A stretch of 64,000 nucleotides of DNA from Galdieria partita (Eukaryota; Rhodophyta; Bangiophyceae; Galdieriales; Galdieriaceae). A program made the translations under genes and the position numbers. The notes beneath the pieces are model-generated. The model had not been told where the DNA came from and did no database searches. It saw nothing but the letters and a program-made list of their open reading frames with translations. Location: the NCBI GenBank assembly GCA_025991245.1, contig BQMJ01000005.1, positions 124,001 to 188,000 on the forward strand, given 5' to 3'. Of this stretch, positions 10,474-21,650 are shown in pieces (the first letter of the stretch is position 1; each line of letters starts with the position of its first letter).

Positions 10474-13400
10474 ATGCAGACTTGTTTTGTTGATATTGGA
10501 ATATGCAAACTCTGCAGGAGGAAGATCCCGTTAAAAAGACATGAGCATTTACTTGTGGATAATCGGAAACGTCCCCGTGGTTTGGCTTTTCCAATATTTG
10601 TCAAAGTTTCTAGAGAACCTTGTGCTGTTTCCCAAAAATTTGCCATTCATGATGATCACAAGGTTCTGCCGACGTGTTCCAACTTGATTACTTTTCAAGA
10701 TGCTATTTTGAAGTTAAAGGAATACTGGTCTACACAGGGTTGTTTAGTATGGGTCCCATATAATACCGGTATGTTGAAAGTCAATCACATCAAGCTCTTG
10801 AGAGACTGAGAAAAGGATAGAAGTAGGAGCTGGTACAATGAATCCTGCGACTTTTCTTCGTGTACTTGGTCCAGAACCATGGAGAGTTGCCTATGAAGAA
10901 CCTTCTATCCGTCCTGATGACTCACGTTATGGTGATAATCCGAACCGTGTACAAAGACATACACAGTTCCAAGTTATATTGAAACCAGCACCTGAAAACG
11001 CACAGGAACTTTTTTTAAATTCTTTACTTGTTTTGGGGGTTGATGTTGAATCACACGATGTACGTTTTGTTGAAGATAATTGGGAATCTCCTTCGTTAGG
11101 TGCATGGGGTCTCGGTTGGGAGGTTTGGTTGGATGGACTAGAGATTACTCAGTTTACATATTTTCAACAAGCTGGTGGCTTTAGTTTGGATCCTGTCTCA
11201 CTGGAAATTACGTATGGTTTAGAGAGAATTCTGATGAGTCTTCAAGGTGTATCCCATTTCAAGGAAATCCAATATAACGGTTTGTTTTCCTACGGTGACT
11301 TATTTTTGCAGAATGAATACGAAATGAGTCGATTTTACTTGGATGAAGCAGATGTAGCAAGACACAAGACACTGTTACAACTGTATGAGGAGGAATGTCG
11401 ATATTTACTGAAGAAACAATTGCCTATTGCAGCGTATGATTTTGTTTTAAAAGCAAGTCACACGTTCAATATATTGGATGCTCGAGGTGCTGTTGGAGTA
11501 ACAGAGCGTTCTAAAATGTTACAAAAGATTAGAAGCTTAGCATGCGATGTTGCTTCGACTTGGCTAAAAGTGAGAGAATCACACCATTTTCCTCTCCTTA
11601 AAGAAAGAGACGCTTTAGAAAACAGACAGAGCAATAAGATACCTCATTTTGCGAACACTATCCTAGATTGTGATACAATCACAAAAAGATCCATTAATCA
11701 GGAATATGACTACTTTGTACTTGAAGTAGGAACTGAGGAACTTCCAAAAGATGCGATTCATCTTGCCAAAGTTCACTGTGAAGAGGCATTTTCTAAACTT
11801 CTCGTTTCGAACAGATTAAACTGGCGAGGAAAGATATTATGTGGAGTGACTCCAAGGCGAATTGTATTGATGGTACCAGAACTAGCAACCTCGCAAAGTC
11901 CGGAAAGTAAGAAATTAAGAGGTCCTCCTGCAAAGATTGCCTACAAGGAGTCAGGAGAGCCTACAGAGGCATTGTTGGGATTTTGTAGAACTCACGGAAT
12001 CTCTGTTTCTTCGGTGACTGTGAAGCCTGATGGAAAATCAGATTACGTGTTTGCAACTAAATATGATAAAGGTGTTCCAACTATTGAAATGATGACTGAG
12101 TTATTGCCTCAATTTTTACAGTCTTTTACGTTTGCACGGTAATCATTTTCATTTTCTTTTTTATCTATTAAACTTTGCCTTCTTCTTAGGACAATGAAAT
12201 GGAATGATACTCTAGTTAATTTTGCACGTCCGATACGATGGTTGTTTGCTATGTTGGGACAAGAAATCATTCACTTTCGTTATGCAGGAATCGAGGCAAC
12301 CAATTGTACATTTGGTTTCCGTTTTCAAACCAAGTCTCCGTCTATTGTTTTGAAAGATGCAAAAGATTACCGGTCCACCTTGGAAAATCAAGGAATCATG
12401 CTTGATCAGAGTCAAAGACGAACATTTATATGGGAACAAGCATCGGCAGTTGCAAAGAAATTAAATGGGAAGTTGCTACCAAGCGACAAAGGACATGAGG
12501 GTGATGATTGTCTCCTTCAAGAAGTCAGTTGTTTGGTTGAATGTCCTGTAGTATCTTACGGTCATTTTGATGAATCTTTTCTTAGTCTACCTAGAGAAGT
12601 GTTGATTACGGTCATGAGAAGGCATCAACGTTATTTCCCTGTACAGTCGATCAACAATGATCAGATGCTCCCTGCTTTTATTTTTGTTACTCAATCGAGG
12701 AAAGACGTGGACTTGGTTAGAAAAGGAAACGAATCAGTTTTAAGAGCTCGATATACCGATGCAGAATTCTTTTATCGACATGATTTGATGCAGTCTTTTA
12801 ATACTTTTCGGCAAAAGCTAGAAGGTTTGATCTTTCAAGAGAGTTTAGGAAGTATGTTGGATAAAAACCTTCGATTGGAACGTATGGTAAGCAGTTTGAG
12901 AGACAGAAGATTAGGAATTTGTTAATGACACTGTATTTCTTTCTCAGGTTTCTGTATTGCATGATCAACTTCAACTCACGGGGGAAGAATTTCGAGACTT
13001 GAAAACTGCAGCAGAACTATGCAAGGCAGATTTGGCTAGTAGTATGGTGATTGAGTTTACATCTCTGGCTGGAGTGATGGGAAAATATTATGCACTAGAA
13101 AAAAGTTATCCAAATGCAGCAGCGATTGCAATTGAGGAGCATTATTTACCTCGTTATCATGGAGACAAGTTGCCATCTTCCAGAATTGGAGCTCTTTTAG
13201 GTATTATTGATCGTGTTGACTCTTTAATTGGTCTCTTTGCAGCTGGCTGTATTCCTAAAGCTAGTGCTGACCCTTTTGGACTTCGAAGAATGGCATTAGG
13301 GCTTGTTCAAGTGTGCATATCGCATGAGATGAATGTGACTTTGCGTTATTATTTTGAAATTGCCTCCCAGTTACAACCAATTGCTGTTTCCTGTCAAGTA

Positions 13401-13949
13401 ATTGATCAAGCCTTGAGTTTTGTTATGAAAAGATTGGAAACTTGGTTGATAGAAGATGAAGCAACATGGGAAATTGCGAATCATGAAGCTGATATAGTTC
13501 AAGCAGTATTGGCAGAACAATCGAGTGGCAATCCGTTTCAAGTAATCAGCACTTTGAAGCAGTTTATGAAGGAACGAGAGAAGCCGTACTTTGAAAGTGC
13601 TGTTCAGGCCTATGCTCGAGCTGCCAAGCTTCTTCTTTCTGTTGGTATCAAAAACTCCTCTAAAGCACCGGAGACACCTGATCCGACATTGTTTGAAACG
13701 AACGAAGAGAAAGATCTTTATTATATCATTTGCAAAGATTACGAAGCAATGAAACATCATCGAAACAACACATTGTCCAATATTTTGGAAACTCTAGCGC
13801 GATGGAAACCTTTTATTGATGTCTTTTTTGAAAATGTTTTTGTCATGTCTTCAGATGATCGTATTCGTTGCAACCGAATAGCTCTGTGTCGCATGATTAC
13901 GAAAATTGCCACTGGAGTTATCGACTTTACTCAATTGCGTGCTTTCTAA
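10474..13949 (+). CDS. glyQS: Bacterial-type glycyl-tRNA synthetase, alpha and beta subunits fused
   Basis: Charges tRNA-Gly, most likely in the plastid and/or mitochondrion. Exons 10474..10768, 10821..12138, 12190..12886 and 12948..13949 give 1103 residues. The alpha (GlyQ) part shows EVGAGTMNPATFLRVLGPEPW, RYGDNPNRVQRHTQFQV, FVEDNWESPSLGAWGLGWEV and ITYGLERI. The beta (GlyS) part follows from about residue 420 with YFVLEVGTEELPKDAI, then CKADLASSMVIEFTSLAGVMG and a C-terminal anticodon-binding region. The fused form is that of chloroplast GlyRS in plants. About 70 basic residues before the catalytic core look like a targeting extension. An upstream exon in 10184-10473 cannot be excluded. 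Confidence 0.93.
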
Positions 13950-13994
13950 GACACCAAAGCTATCTGTAATAGATCCTCAAATATCTTAGGAAGT

Positions 13995-15272
13995 CTAATC
14001 TATTGCAACTTTCTCAGAGGCCTGTAAAGAGGATGAGTTGTTCAGGTTTGTGCCTATTTCATTGATAGCTTGTTGAATATTGGACAAATTGGACAAATCG
14101 TTATGAATGGACTCAAGTATTTGAGTATGTTGCTGTTGATCGAAAATTTCCTTGAGAGTACGTTCAATTCTTTCAAAACCGTTGCGTATTTCAAGAGTTA
14201 CTTCTCTTGTCATTTGTTCCAACTTGTTAACAACCATTTGTGAACTACCAAGTCCATCTTCCCCAACTTTTCTACTAGAAACTGTGCCTCCAGTCATGAT
14301 AGGAGTTGAAAGTTTCTTAGGGGTTTCTTCCGCCTTTCTTCTTTTGGCTGACTTGCTTTCTGCACTGTAGCCTAAATTATTGCTATTAGTATTATGGAAA
14401 CGCGGCATCGAACCTTGAGCTTTTGTTCGCGATCGTTTCTCTGAACTTCTTTCCACAGTTGCGTATTTCCACTTGACTTCCGATAGATCCACCCACTCGG
14501 AAGAATGGTCTGCTTCATAATAGATATTATGCATCTTGTCTTCTTCTGAATAATCAACTACCTTTCCAGTATACCATTGATCATCTGGTGGCCAATACAA
14601 TTCTATATATGTATCCTTGGGTAGTTTGGTAAAAGCCGTCTTCCCTGAACGTAGCGGTGCTACTTGCAAGTCTTGTTGTTCCTTCACGGGTTCGACTTCC
14701 TTCTCGGGCTTCTCCAAGTATTGTTCTAAATACATAAGTTCTGACTTCCTAGCTTCAATGGCCTCTTCTGCTGCCTCCATCAACAACTGAGCGTGCTGCA
14801 CTATCCAGTCACTTTCTGGGTCGGTATTAAAGGCTCTTGTGTTTTCCAACAGTAAACGCATATCGTCCAAATACTCGGTATGTGTAAAGTATTTGCCACT
14901 TCTACATTTATCCCTTATTTGGTTCAAGAAGATTGGATTTTTCACCACTTCATAGTAGCTTTTCACTTTAACTGGTACTGTAAAGTCCAAAGCCAAACCC
15001 TTTGGTTTGGCCAACGAAAGAGCAGAAGGGGGTATCACATCACCAGTCTTATAACGAGCTATTTGTATCGGCGGTTCTATATTAACTGCGTAGCCTTTTT
15101 GGTCTCTAACGAATTGTTCACACTCCAACAACAGTTGGTTGAATCGTTTCCTCGCTTCTTGAGGGGTCCACTCATCAGTTTCTGAGTCGTCAAGTTCTCT
15201 CAACTCTTTTAGTATTTGAGCTTTTTCTTGTTCTAATTGCTCCAACTCTGCGTCAACCTTATCTGACTCCAT
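13995..15272 (-). CDS. Bromodomain-Tudor protein
   Basis: 425 residues, one exon, starting at the ATG at 15272; the frame stays open upstream to 15497 but has no ATG. An N-terminal coiled coil (residues 5-30) is followed by a bromodomain at about 95-175 (SYYEVVKNPIFLNQIR, LLLENTRAFNTDPES, with the acetyl-lysine Asn at 149). A Tudor-like barrel lies at about 221-270 (YIELYWPPDDQWYTGKVVDY, EWVDLSEVKWKY). The tail has basic stretches and a predicted coiled coil near residues 365-410. The bromodomain resembles that of TAF1. Bromodomain plus Tudor suggests a reader of acetylated and methylated chromatin; no specific orthologue is recognised. It is convergent with the synthetase gene, 45 bp apart. 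Confidence 0.7.
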   Translation of the reverse strand: MESDKVDAELEQLEQEKAQILKELRELDDSETDEWTPQEARKRFNQLLLECEQFVRDQKGYAVNIEPPIQIARYKTGDVIPPSALSLAKPKGLALDFTVPVKVKSYYEVVKNPIFLNQIRDKCRSGKYFTHTEYLDDMRLLLENTRAFNTDPESDWIVQHAQLLMEAAEEAIEARKSELMYLEQYLEKPEKEVEPVKEQQDLQVAPLRSGKTAFTKLPKDTYIELYWPPDDQWYTGKVVDYSEEDKMHNIYYEADHSSEWVDLSEVKWKYATVERSSEKRSRTKAQGSMPRFHNTNSNNLGYSAESKSAKRRKAEETPKKLSTPIMTGGTVSSRKVGEDGLGSSQMVVNKLEQMTREVTLEIRNGFERIERTLKEIFDQQQHTQILESIHNDLSNLSNIQQAINEIGTNLNNSSSLQASEKVAID

Positions 15273-15743
15273 CGAAAAACAACGAAAAGAATAACCCTTC
15301 GATATAACACCCTCTATGCCAACTTTAAGGACGCGGGTCCAATCTCTCTTTAATGTCACATAAAGGCTTGGGGTTGCTGTCTCTCTGGGTTTACTGGGTT
15401 TGCAGTCAGTGAAACTGTTGTATGGATTTGGCTCGTGTGCTGATTTTAACAAGGTGCGACTATGCGAAAACAAAGTCTCTTTATTAAGATTGCCCACTGT
15501 TTTAAATCTATCTAGAATACCGAAAAAAGCAAAGAATATTAAGGATTCTCTCTGTAGTCCGTATGCATTTGAGCTTCTTCTTTCAAAGGATACTTACTTG
15601 TCTTTGGAGAACTTTATTCCATAGCCTTTTTATGTATGTTCGGAGTTTTGTACGTTGACAACAGCATAAGTCGTTCCTTCGTAATGAATCTTGGCGCGAA
15701 ATTATTCAGCAATTTGGGTTATTGAGTGGAGAAGGAGAGTGAC
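15273..15743. other. Intergenic region between divergent genes, with E2F-like palindrome
   Basis: 470 bp separating the start codons of the bromodomain gene and the dynein light chain gene. The only clear signal is TTGGCGCGAAAT at 15691-15702, a near-palindromic E2F-type site 42 bp before the light-chain ATG. No RNA gene or further ORF of substance was seen. Confidence 0.4.
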
Positions 15744-16330
15744 ATGGCTTCTTCGGTATGTCGCTTTACCAAGTTGAGAACTACTTACTGAGACTTACAG
15801 GAAATTAACAACCATCATCAGGAAGAACAACCGTTCAAGGTACCTTTCTTCTTTCCACCGTTGTTCCAGCGTTTGAGTGACGGCTTTTGTAGGAGTCATC
15901 CTCGAGAGAAAGCAACGACAAATTCGACCAAGCATATGCGGAAAGCGTTGCCAAAGAAATCATAGAAAGCACCGTTGGAGAGGAAAAATATGAACACACG
16001 AAAACGGTGGAATGGACGAATCAGATGTGTGAAAAAATATTGGCCAAGTTGTTGGAACTTCAAAAACCCTTCAAATACATAGGTGGGTAACACATATGAT
16101 ATGGAAAGTTTTTCGTGACTGATTATGTTAAGTATCTTGTTCTTTGTTGCAAAAGAAAGGAGCGGGATTCCACACCGCAACGACCTGTTACTGGGATGCC
16201 GAATGTGACCAATGCTGCACTATCAAGTAAGTAACAGTATCCTAGTCGTGATCAAGTACTAAGTTGAAATAGACATGAAACCAAACATCTTCACGTCATA
16301 TGCACGATTTATGCCGTATCCATTCACTAG
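15744..16330 (+). CDS. DYNLT: Tctex-type dynein light chain (DYNLT family)
   Basis: A 130-residue protein assembled from five short exons: 15744..15755, 15801..15839, 15893..16082, 16133..16226 and 16273..16330. Exon 3 gives KEIIESTVGEEKYEH, TVEWTNQMCEKIL and LQKPFKYI. Exon 4 gives VSCSLLQKKGAGFHTATTCY and WDAECDQCC. Exon 5 gives the terminal HVICTIYAVSIH. This follows animal DYNLT1 ([29 protein letters not shown]) residue by residue in spacing. DYNLT binds dynein intermediate chain or acts as a dimerising hub. No long ORF marks the gene; frame continuity over four 45-53-nt introns is the evidence. The presence of dynein itself in this lineage is doubtful, so a dynein-independent role is possible. 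Confidence 0.88.
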
Positions 16331-17125
16331 GATTGTCAGAGTCTCTATGTTGGGTAAGATTCCGGTCTTGTTGCGAAACGCGTTATTTTTGAACCCGAAA
16401 TAAAATCGTAATTACAAGACTGGAAGAGCAAATGACTACATGTAAATTGTTTTCCGTTTTGTCATTCAGTGCCATACAAACAGGAGCGTCTGTTTTGGTT
16501 GTATCTTAATTGTTAAGTTAAAAGCAGTACATTTATGACTGTCACATGAACAAAATCAAGACTTTGCTTTTCAGAGATAACTGAGTTATTTCGCTATCAA
16601 AAGATTTCGTCTCAAAAGAAATGAGTGTGATACGAGAAAGCTATGGTTTTAGCCTGTTCCTCTAGAAGTCGATCTTAGTTCAAGGAAAATGGCCACGACC
16701 ATAGGCTCTTTAAAGGCACCAAATAAGTCACTTGAGCGTTCTTATACAATGAGAATGCTCAACGGAATGCATGAATAATAGCTCAAAGTCGATCAAAATC
16801 ATCTAGATAGTTGTGCTCCTGTGGGGGCTGAAATGGTTACTTGACACAGAGGACATCTGCTTCACAAGATTACCGTAGAATATCAAAAGCAGTGTTGCAA
16901 CTGTCATATATCTGCACTATTCTTAGTTGAGCAAACAGAAATTCCCATGTTTCAAGATATCACGAGAAAAGACTATAATAACATGATATGATAAACAACA
17001 ATAACGTAGCTAACTATGCATTTCAAAAGGAATTGACTATTTCAAAAGCCGTAATCAATCCACCACTTGCAACTTGACAAAAGAATAAACATTTTCTCCC
17101 ATTGAGAATTGGGGACCTAAGCACA
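16331..17125. other. Intergenic region before PEX5
   Basis: About 795 bp with no supportable gene. A 29-codon ORF begins with ATGGCCACG near 16689, but nothing backs it. No tRNA-like TTC box or cloverleaf was seen. It presumably holds the DYNLT 3' region and the PEX5 promoter. Confidence 0.3.
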
Positions 17126-19436
17126 ATGTCTGCATGGAGAGACTTGGTAGGTGCAGGAGCTGCTTGTGCTCCAGACGACCAACAAGGAGCTGCTTCTTCA
17201 TCATCTGCTGCAGCCTCGAGAAATCCATTGGGTCGCTTAACAGACTCAATTTTGGGGGAATCCCGAGAAAGAAATACTTATATACAGGCACCTGAACACT
17301 GGAGAGGTCAAGAGGAAGCATTGCTTTTTGGTGACCAGCAACAAGCGCCACAACAAACTGTGCCATATAGACAACCTCCAATTCCCCATCCATATGCTTT
17401 ACCAGGACAACCTTCTCATCATTTCGGTTTTGCATCACCACCGCCTGCAGGTTTTATGAACCAGAGTAGAGGAGGTGACTTTGTCAATGATTTCTTACAT
17501 GAACAACAAAATTCTGTATATAGTTCAAGGCCAAACATGATTCCACAGGTACCTGGTCCGATGGGTTATGCGTCTTCTTGGACACGACCAAGTTATGACA
17601 GTGCCTCGCTATTTAGCTGGATACCTGAGTATGATAGGCAAGCTGGAGGTTCATCACAAAGTGCTTTACCTCCAAGTAGCAAAGTTGTCACAAATCCCAA
17701 TGAAGAAGAAATTCTTGAGAGAGCCTTTGCGTCCTCGTCTCAACCTACCTCTTCTTATTGGCCTTCGGTACAGTCTTTAGTAAAGGACTATGCAGCTTCT
17801 ACCGTTACGCAACAAGGTTTTCAACAGGATATAAGGAAGGAAGGAAGAAGCAGTGGCCTGGCGTTAGAGTTGGATACGTTGCGAAAACGTTCTGAAGAAA
17901 TGGCAAGAACTTATTTCCCAGGTGCAAGCGAGTCGTTTATTCAGGAACAAGTGAATGAATTTCTCCAGTCACTGCGTGAAAACTCAGATTGGGTATCATC
18001 TTACCATCAGGTAAGACTTTGGTTGGTTGCATGAAGATTGCAATAACTTAATTCCTATTATTAGGAGTCTAGCTTCGACCAAGGCGCGAGTACATGGCAT
18101 GAAGAGTTTTCCAAGCTGCATTTGGATACTCAAGTAAGTGATAGATTTTAGTGTACAGCCAAGATGAGTTTTTATTCGTATTGAATAGAACACGAGCGAG
18201 GAATGGGCAAAGGAATTGGTAAAAGAGGAGCATGCAACCTGGGCAGAAGAGTTCCAGCAAGACTCGTCTAGTCTTCCATGGCAAGAGGAATATTTGGAGA
18301 AAGAAAATTTCGAAGATACTTTCGAGGATGACTTGAGAGCTTATCTTGGTAGGGATCCTAATGAATTGGAATATGAATTTACAGAAGAGAATCCTTACCT
18401 GGGCAATCCCAATGCCATGGCAGAAGGTGAAAGATTATATGCAGAGGGAGATTTACGTAATGCTATGTTGGCATTCGAAGCAGCTGTAAGAGCCGAACCT
18501 AGTAATGCGAAATGGTAGGTTTTATGAATATCCAGTCTTTTGTAACATAATAGATTGATGTTTACTAGTTGGTTTCTTCTGGGTCGGACTCATACTGAAA
18601 TGGACCAAGACAATCCAGCTATTATATGTTTACGAAGATCGATTGAAGTAGGAGGTGAAGTTGCCGATGCATTGTTAGAACTGGGTGTTTCGTATACCAA
18701 TGAACTTAATCATTCACAAGCTTTAGCATACTTAAAAAGATGGCTGGAAACTCAACCCAAATATCAAGCATTCTCTCATCAACAACCTTCTGATGATGCT
18801 GTGACGGCACATGCTTATTTAGTAGAACAATTTAGAGCCGCTAGTGTCGCTTACCCGCAGGATATCAATCTGTATATTGTTTTAGGTGTTCTGCACAATC
18901 TTTCGAGAGACTATGAATTGGCAGTTGAAGCATTTGGAAAAGCTATTCAATTGCAACCAAATGATCATCGATTATGGAACAAGTTAGGTAAGGCCCTTGA
19001 AGGTTTTTATTGTTGGGGACATACTTATTTAGTCTCCTTTAATTCTCGTTGGGATTTAGGTGCCACATTGGCAAATAGCTATCAGTCGAGAGAAGCCTTG
19101 TCAGCTTATCGTAGAGCTGTGGACTTGAAGCCCAGTTATGTTCGTGCTTGGGTAAATGTTGGCACTTCCTATGCTAATCAGGGTATCTATGAACAAGCTT
19201 GTCGATATTATCTGAAAGCTTTGCAAATGAACCCTCGAATCAACCATGTTTGGAACTATTTGAGAACCAGCTTAATAGCAATGGGTAGAAATGATTTGCT
19301 AGTTCTAACTGATCAATATGATCCTCAAGTTTTGATGCAAGCAATGGATGCCGACCTTTCTGCAGCTTGGCAGTCATCGTCCAACAAGGACGGAGGAGAG
19401 ATTTCCCATCATGCAAGTACTATGCCAGTAGCCTAG
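17126..19436 (+). CDS. PEX5: Peroxisomal PTS1 import receptor PEX5
   Basis: Cycling receptor that carries PTS1 proteins to peroxisomes. Exons 17126..18010, 18065..18133, 18189..18514, 18569..18987 and 19060..19436 encode 691 residues. The N-terminus MSAWRDLVGAGAACAPDDQQ carries the conserved cysteine used for receptor ubiquitination, in a context much like plant PEX5 (RDLVNGGAACA). Aromatic pentapeptides for PEX14 binding include WHEEF, WAEEF and WAKEL. The C-terminal half is TPR repeats: LGVSYTNELNHSQALAYL, LGVLHNLSRDYELAVEAF, LWNKLGATLANSYQSREAL and VNVGTSYANQGIYEQA. The 72-nt intron 18988-19059 has no stop and is a multiple of three, so an unspliced reading adds 24 residues inside a TPR. 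Confidence 0.93.
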
Positions 19437-19596
19437 AGAGTACATATCCATTTTATCTTATATTGCATTGCCATTTCAGTGACCCTTAGATTAGTGGTCA
19501 TGAATAAAGTTTGGCTATAACCATTTGAGTTGAACCAAAATTTTGCTTTTCAATCGATTGTTGTGGATGTTGTGTTTGTTCTAAAACAGTGGGAAG

Positions 19597-20996
19597 ATGG
19601 GTAAAAGTTCCAAAGTATGTTATTTTATGGATACGGATATCGGAGGCTATTATTATGGTCAACATCACCCCATGAAACCTCACAGACTTGCAATGACACA
19701 CAACTTGATGCTTGCATATGGTAAGTTCTCTCAACCAATGTAAAGACAACAGTTATACCTACTTATCAAGGCCTTCACCAACATTTGGACGTCTATCGAG
19801 CAAGATTGGCTACAACAGAAGAACTAACTGCGTTTCATTCCTCCGAATACATTGATTTCTTGCGTAAAATCAACCCTGATAATGCTCAAGAGTTTGCCAA
19901 GCAACTCCAAAGGTTCAACGTGGGCCGAACTGGCGGAGATAACCCCATTTTTGATGGCTTGTATGACTATTGTTGTCTTTATGCGAGTGGAAGTATCGAC
20001 GGGGCTAAGAAACTGCTGACAGGAAAGGCACAGATTGCTATCAACTGGGCAGGAGGACTTCATCATGCAAAGAAAAGCGAAGCCTCAGGTTTCTGTTATG
20101 TGAATGATATTGTTTTAGCTATTTTAGAGTTTTTGAAATATTGGCCTCGTGTTGTGTATATCGATATAGATGTACATCACGGTGATGGAGTGGAAGAAGC
20201 ATTTTATGTGACCGACAGAGTGATGACAGTCTCGTTTCATAAATATGGTGACAACTTCTTTCCTGGAACAGGAGATATATGGGACAAGGGTTCTGGAGCA
20301 GGGGAATATTATGCTGTCAATGTACCTTTGAAAGATGGTATAGACGATGAAAGCTACTTTCAAATATTTAAGCCAGTTGTGGAGAAAGTATTTGAAACAT
20401 TTCAACCAAGTGCGGTAGTTTTACAATGTGGAACAGATTCGTTAGCTCGCGACAGACTAGGAGGTTTCAACTTGACTGTGAAGGGTCACGCCCGTTGTGT
20501 CGATTTTGTAAAGAGCTTTGGAGTTCCAATGTTAGTGGTTGGAGGTGGAGGATATAATATTCGAAGTGTAGCAAGATGTTGGTTACATGAGACAAGTGTT
20601 TTGTTGGATAGGGAAGTTGATGATAGAATACCTTACAATGTAATATATCGATAGCTAACCGTTAGAGTGACAGATAACTGAACATCTTTTAGGATTATTG
20701 GGAATACTTTGCACCTGAATATCGTATTCATCAGCCGCCTCTTGACTTACCAAATAAGAATAATCCTGAATATTTGGACAAAGTTCGTTCCAAAGTTCTA
20801 GAAAATATACGCCATCTTACCTGTGCTCCTAGCGTACAGATGCAAGAGATTCCACCGATGATGTATGATGTCGATGAAGAAGAAGAAATGGATCCCGTGA
20901 GTGTTTTTACGGTTTCTTCTGCATATTCTGATCGTCTATGAATAGGATGTGCGAGGAGGAAAAGGTGTCGAATCAAATGACAGTCATTGGGTTTGA
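19597..20996 (+). CDS. HDAC1: Class I histone deacetylase (RPD3/HDAC1 type)
   Basis: Zn-dependent lysine deacetylase of 415 residues. Exons 19597..19720, 19771..20639, 20693..20896 and 20946..20996. Diagnostic motifs are [37 protein letters not shown] (tandem catalytic His), [18 protein letters not shown] (zinc ligands), [16 protein letters not shown] and [15 protein letters not shown] (transition-state Tyr). The first intron is set by length: the AAG acceptor at 19770 gives [13 protein letters not shown], matching the family without insertion, whereas the CAG at about 19752 would add six residues. The acidic tail [17 protein letters not shown] is typical of class I enzymes. All catalytic residues are present. 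Confidence 0.95.
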
Positions 20997-21081
20997 AATG
21001 TTGTGGAAGTACAGAAAAGGAGACGAGTATTTGTCCAAATGTTCATAAAGACGTATGTGTAAGAGAAAGATATTCGCTCTT

Positions 21082-21097
21082 GAGAGAGAGAGAGAGA
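21082..21097. repeat. (GA)8 microsatellite
   Basis: Eight uninterrupted GA units downstream of the deacetylase gene. Simple repeat with no further context. Confidence 0.9.
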
Positions 21098-21596
21098 ATG
21101 ACAAGAACTAGTCAGTTTTAGATTATTTTCCTATTATAGGCATTTCATAAATGATTATTCATATCTACGATTACCAAATATCTTAGTTTGCACGATAGAT
21201 TGAGTTTTCAAGTTTGAATAGTTCTAGGAAAAAGGACAATCTGTCTGTGCGATATTCCCTCTTGGTCTCCTTTCGATGAATTAAGCTACCGAGTAGTCAG
21301 TGGAGAAAGAATCGAATTCGGTTCAATGGAATAGGTACTATAGTTACTACGTTTTAGCGGCACTCAAGAGTTTACCAAGTCGAGTCTGACACAAACAACA
21401 AGACTAGCTGAGAAAACTCATAAAGGCATTTCTCGGAATAAAATGGTTTTATGGAAGGCTTCCAAGAACCTGAGTCAATCTACTAGCCAAGTTTTAAATA
21501 TCTCTAGTGCATTCCATCAGTTATTTGACTCTATTAAATAATTCAGGTTTATAAATAAAGGCGGCTTTTTCCACAAAGAAAAAATGCCATCGTTGA

Positions 21597-21605
21597 CCGC
21601 CAAAA
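21597..21605. promoter_or_regulatory. E2F-like element CCGCCAAAA
   Basis: CCGCCAAAA is the reverse complement of TTTTGGCGG, an E2F/DP-type sequence, 46 bp before the FANCI ATG. E2F control of a replication-coupled repair gene would be sensible, but it is inferred from the motif alone. Confidence 0.4.
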
Positions 21606-21650
21606 TGGATGAAAACTTAAAAAGATCAATGGCTCGCATCGGGTCTTTTC

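Larger units (their letters stand above)
20997..21650. other. Intergenic region before FANCI
   Basis: About 650 bp without a supportable gene. It holds a GA run at 21082-21097 and an E2F-like element close to FANCI. An upstream ATG at 21605 opens a short frame that ends about 22 codons on and overlaps the FANCI start, so it could act as an upstream ORF. Confidence 0.35.

Noticed and set aside
16689-16778. A 29-codon ORF starting ATGGCCACG
   Set aside because: Too short and without homology.
16331-17125. A possible tRNA or other RNA gene in the large spacers (also 20997-21650 and 56409-57131)
   Set aside because: No TTCRA box paired with a plausible acceptor stem or anticodon arm was found by eye.
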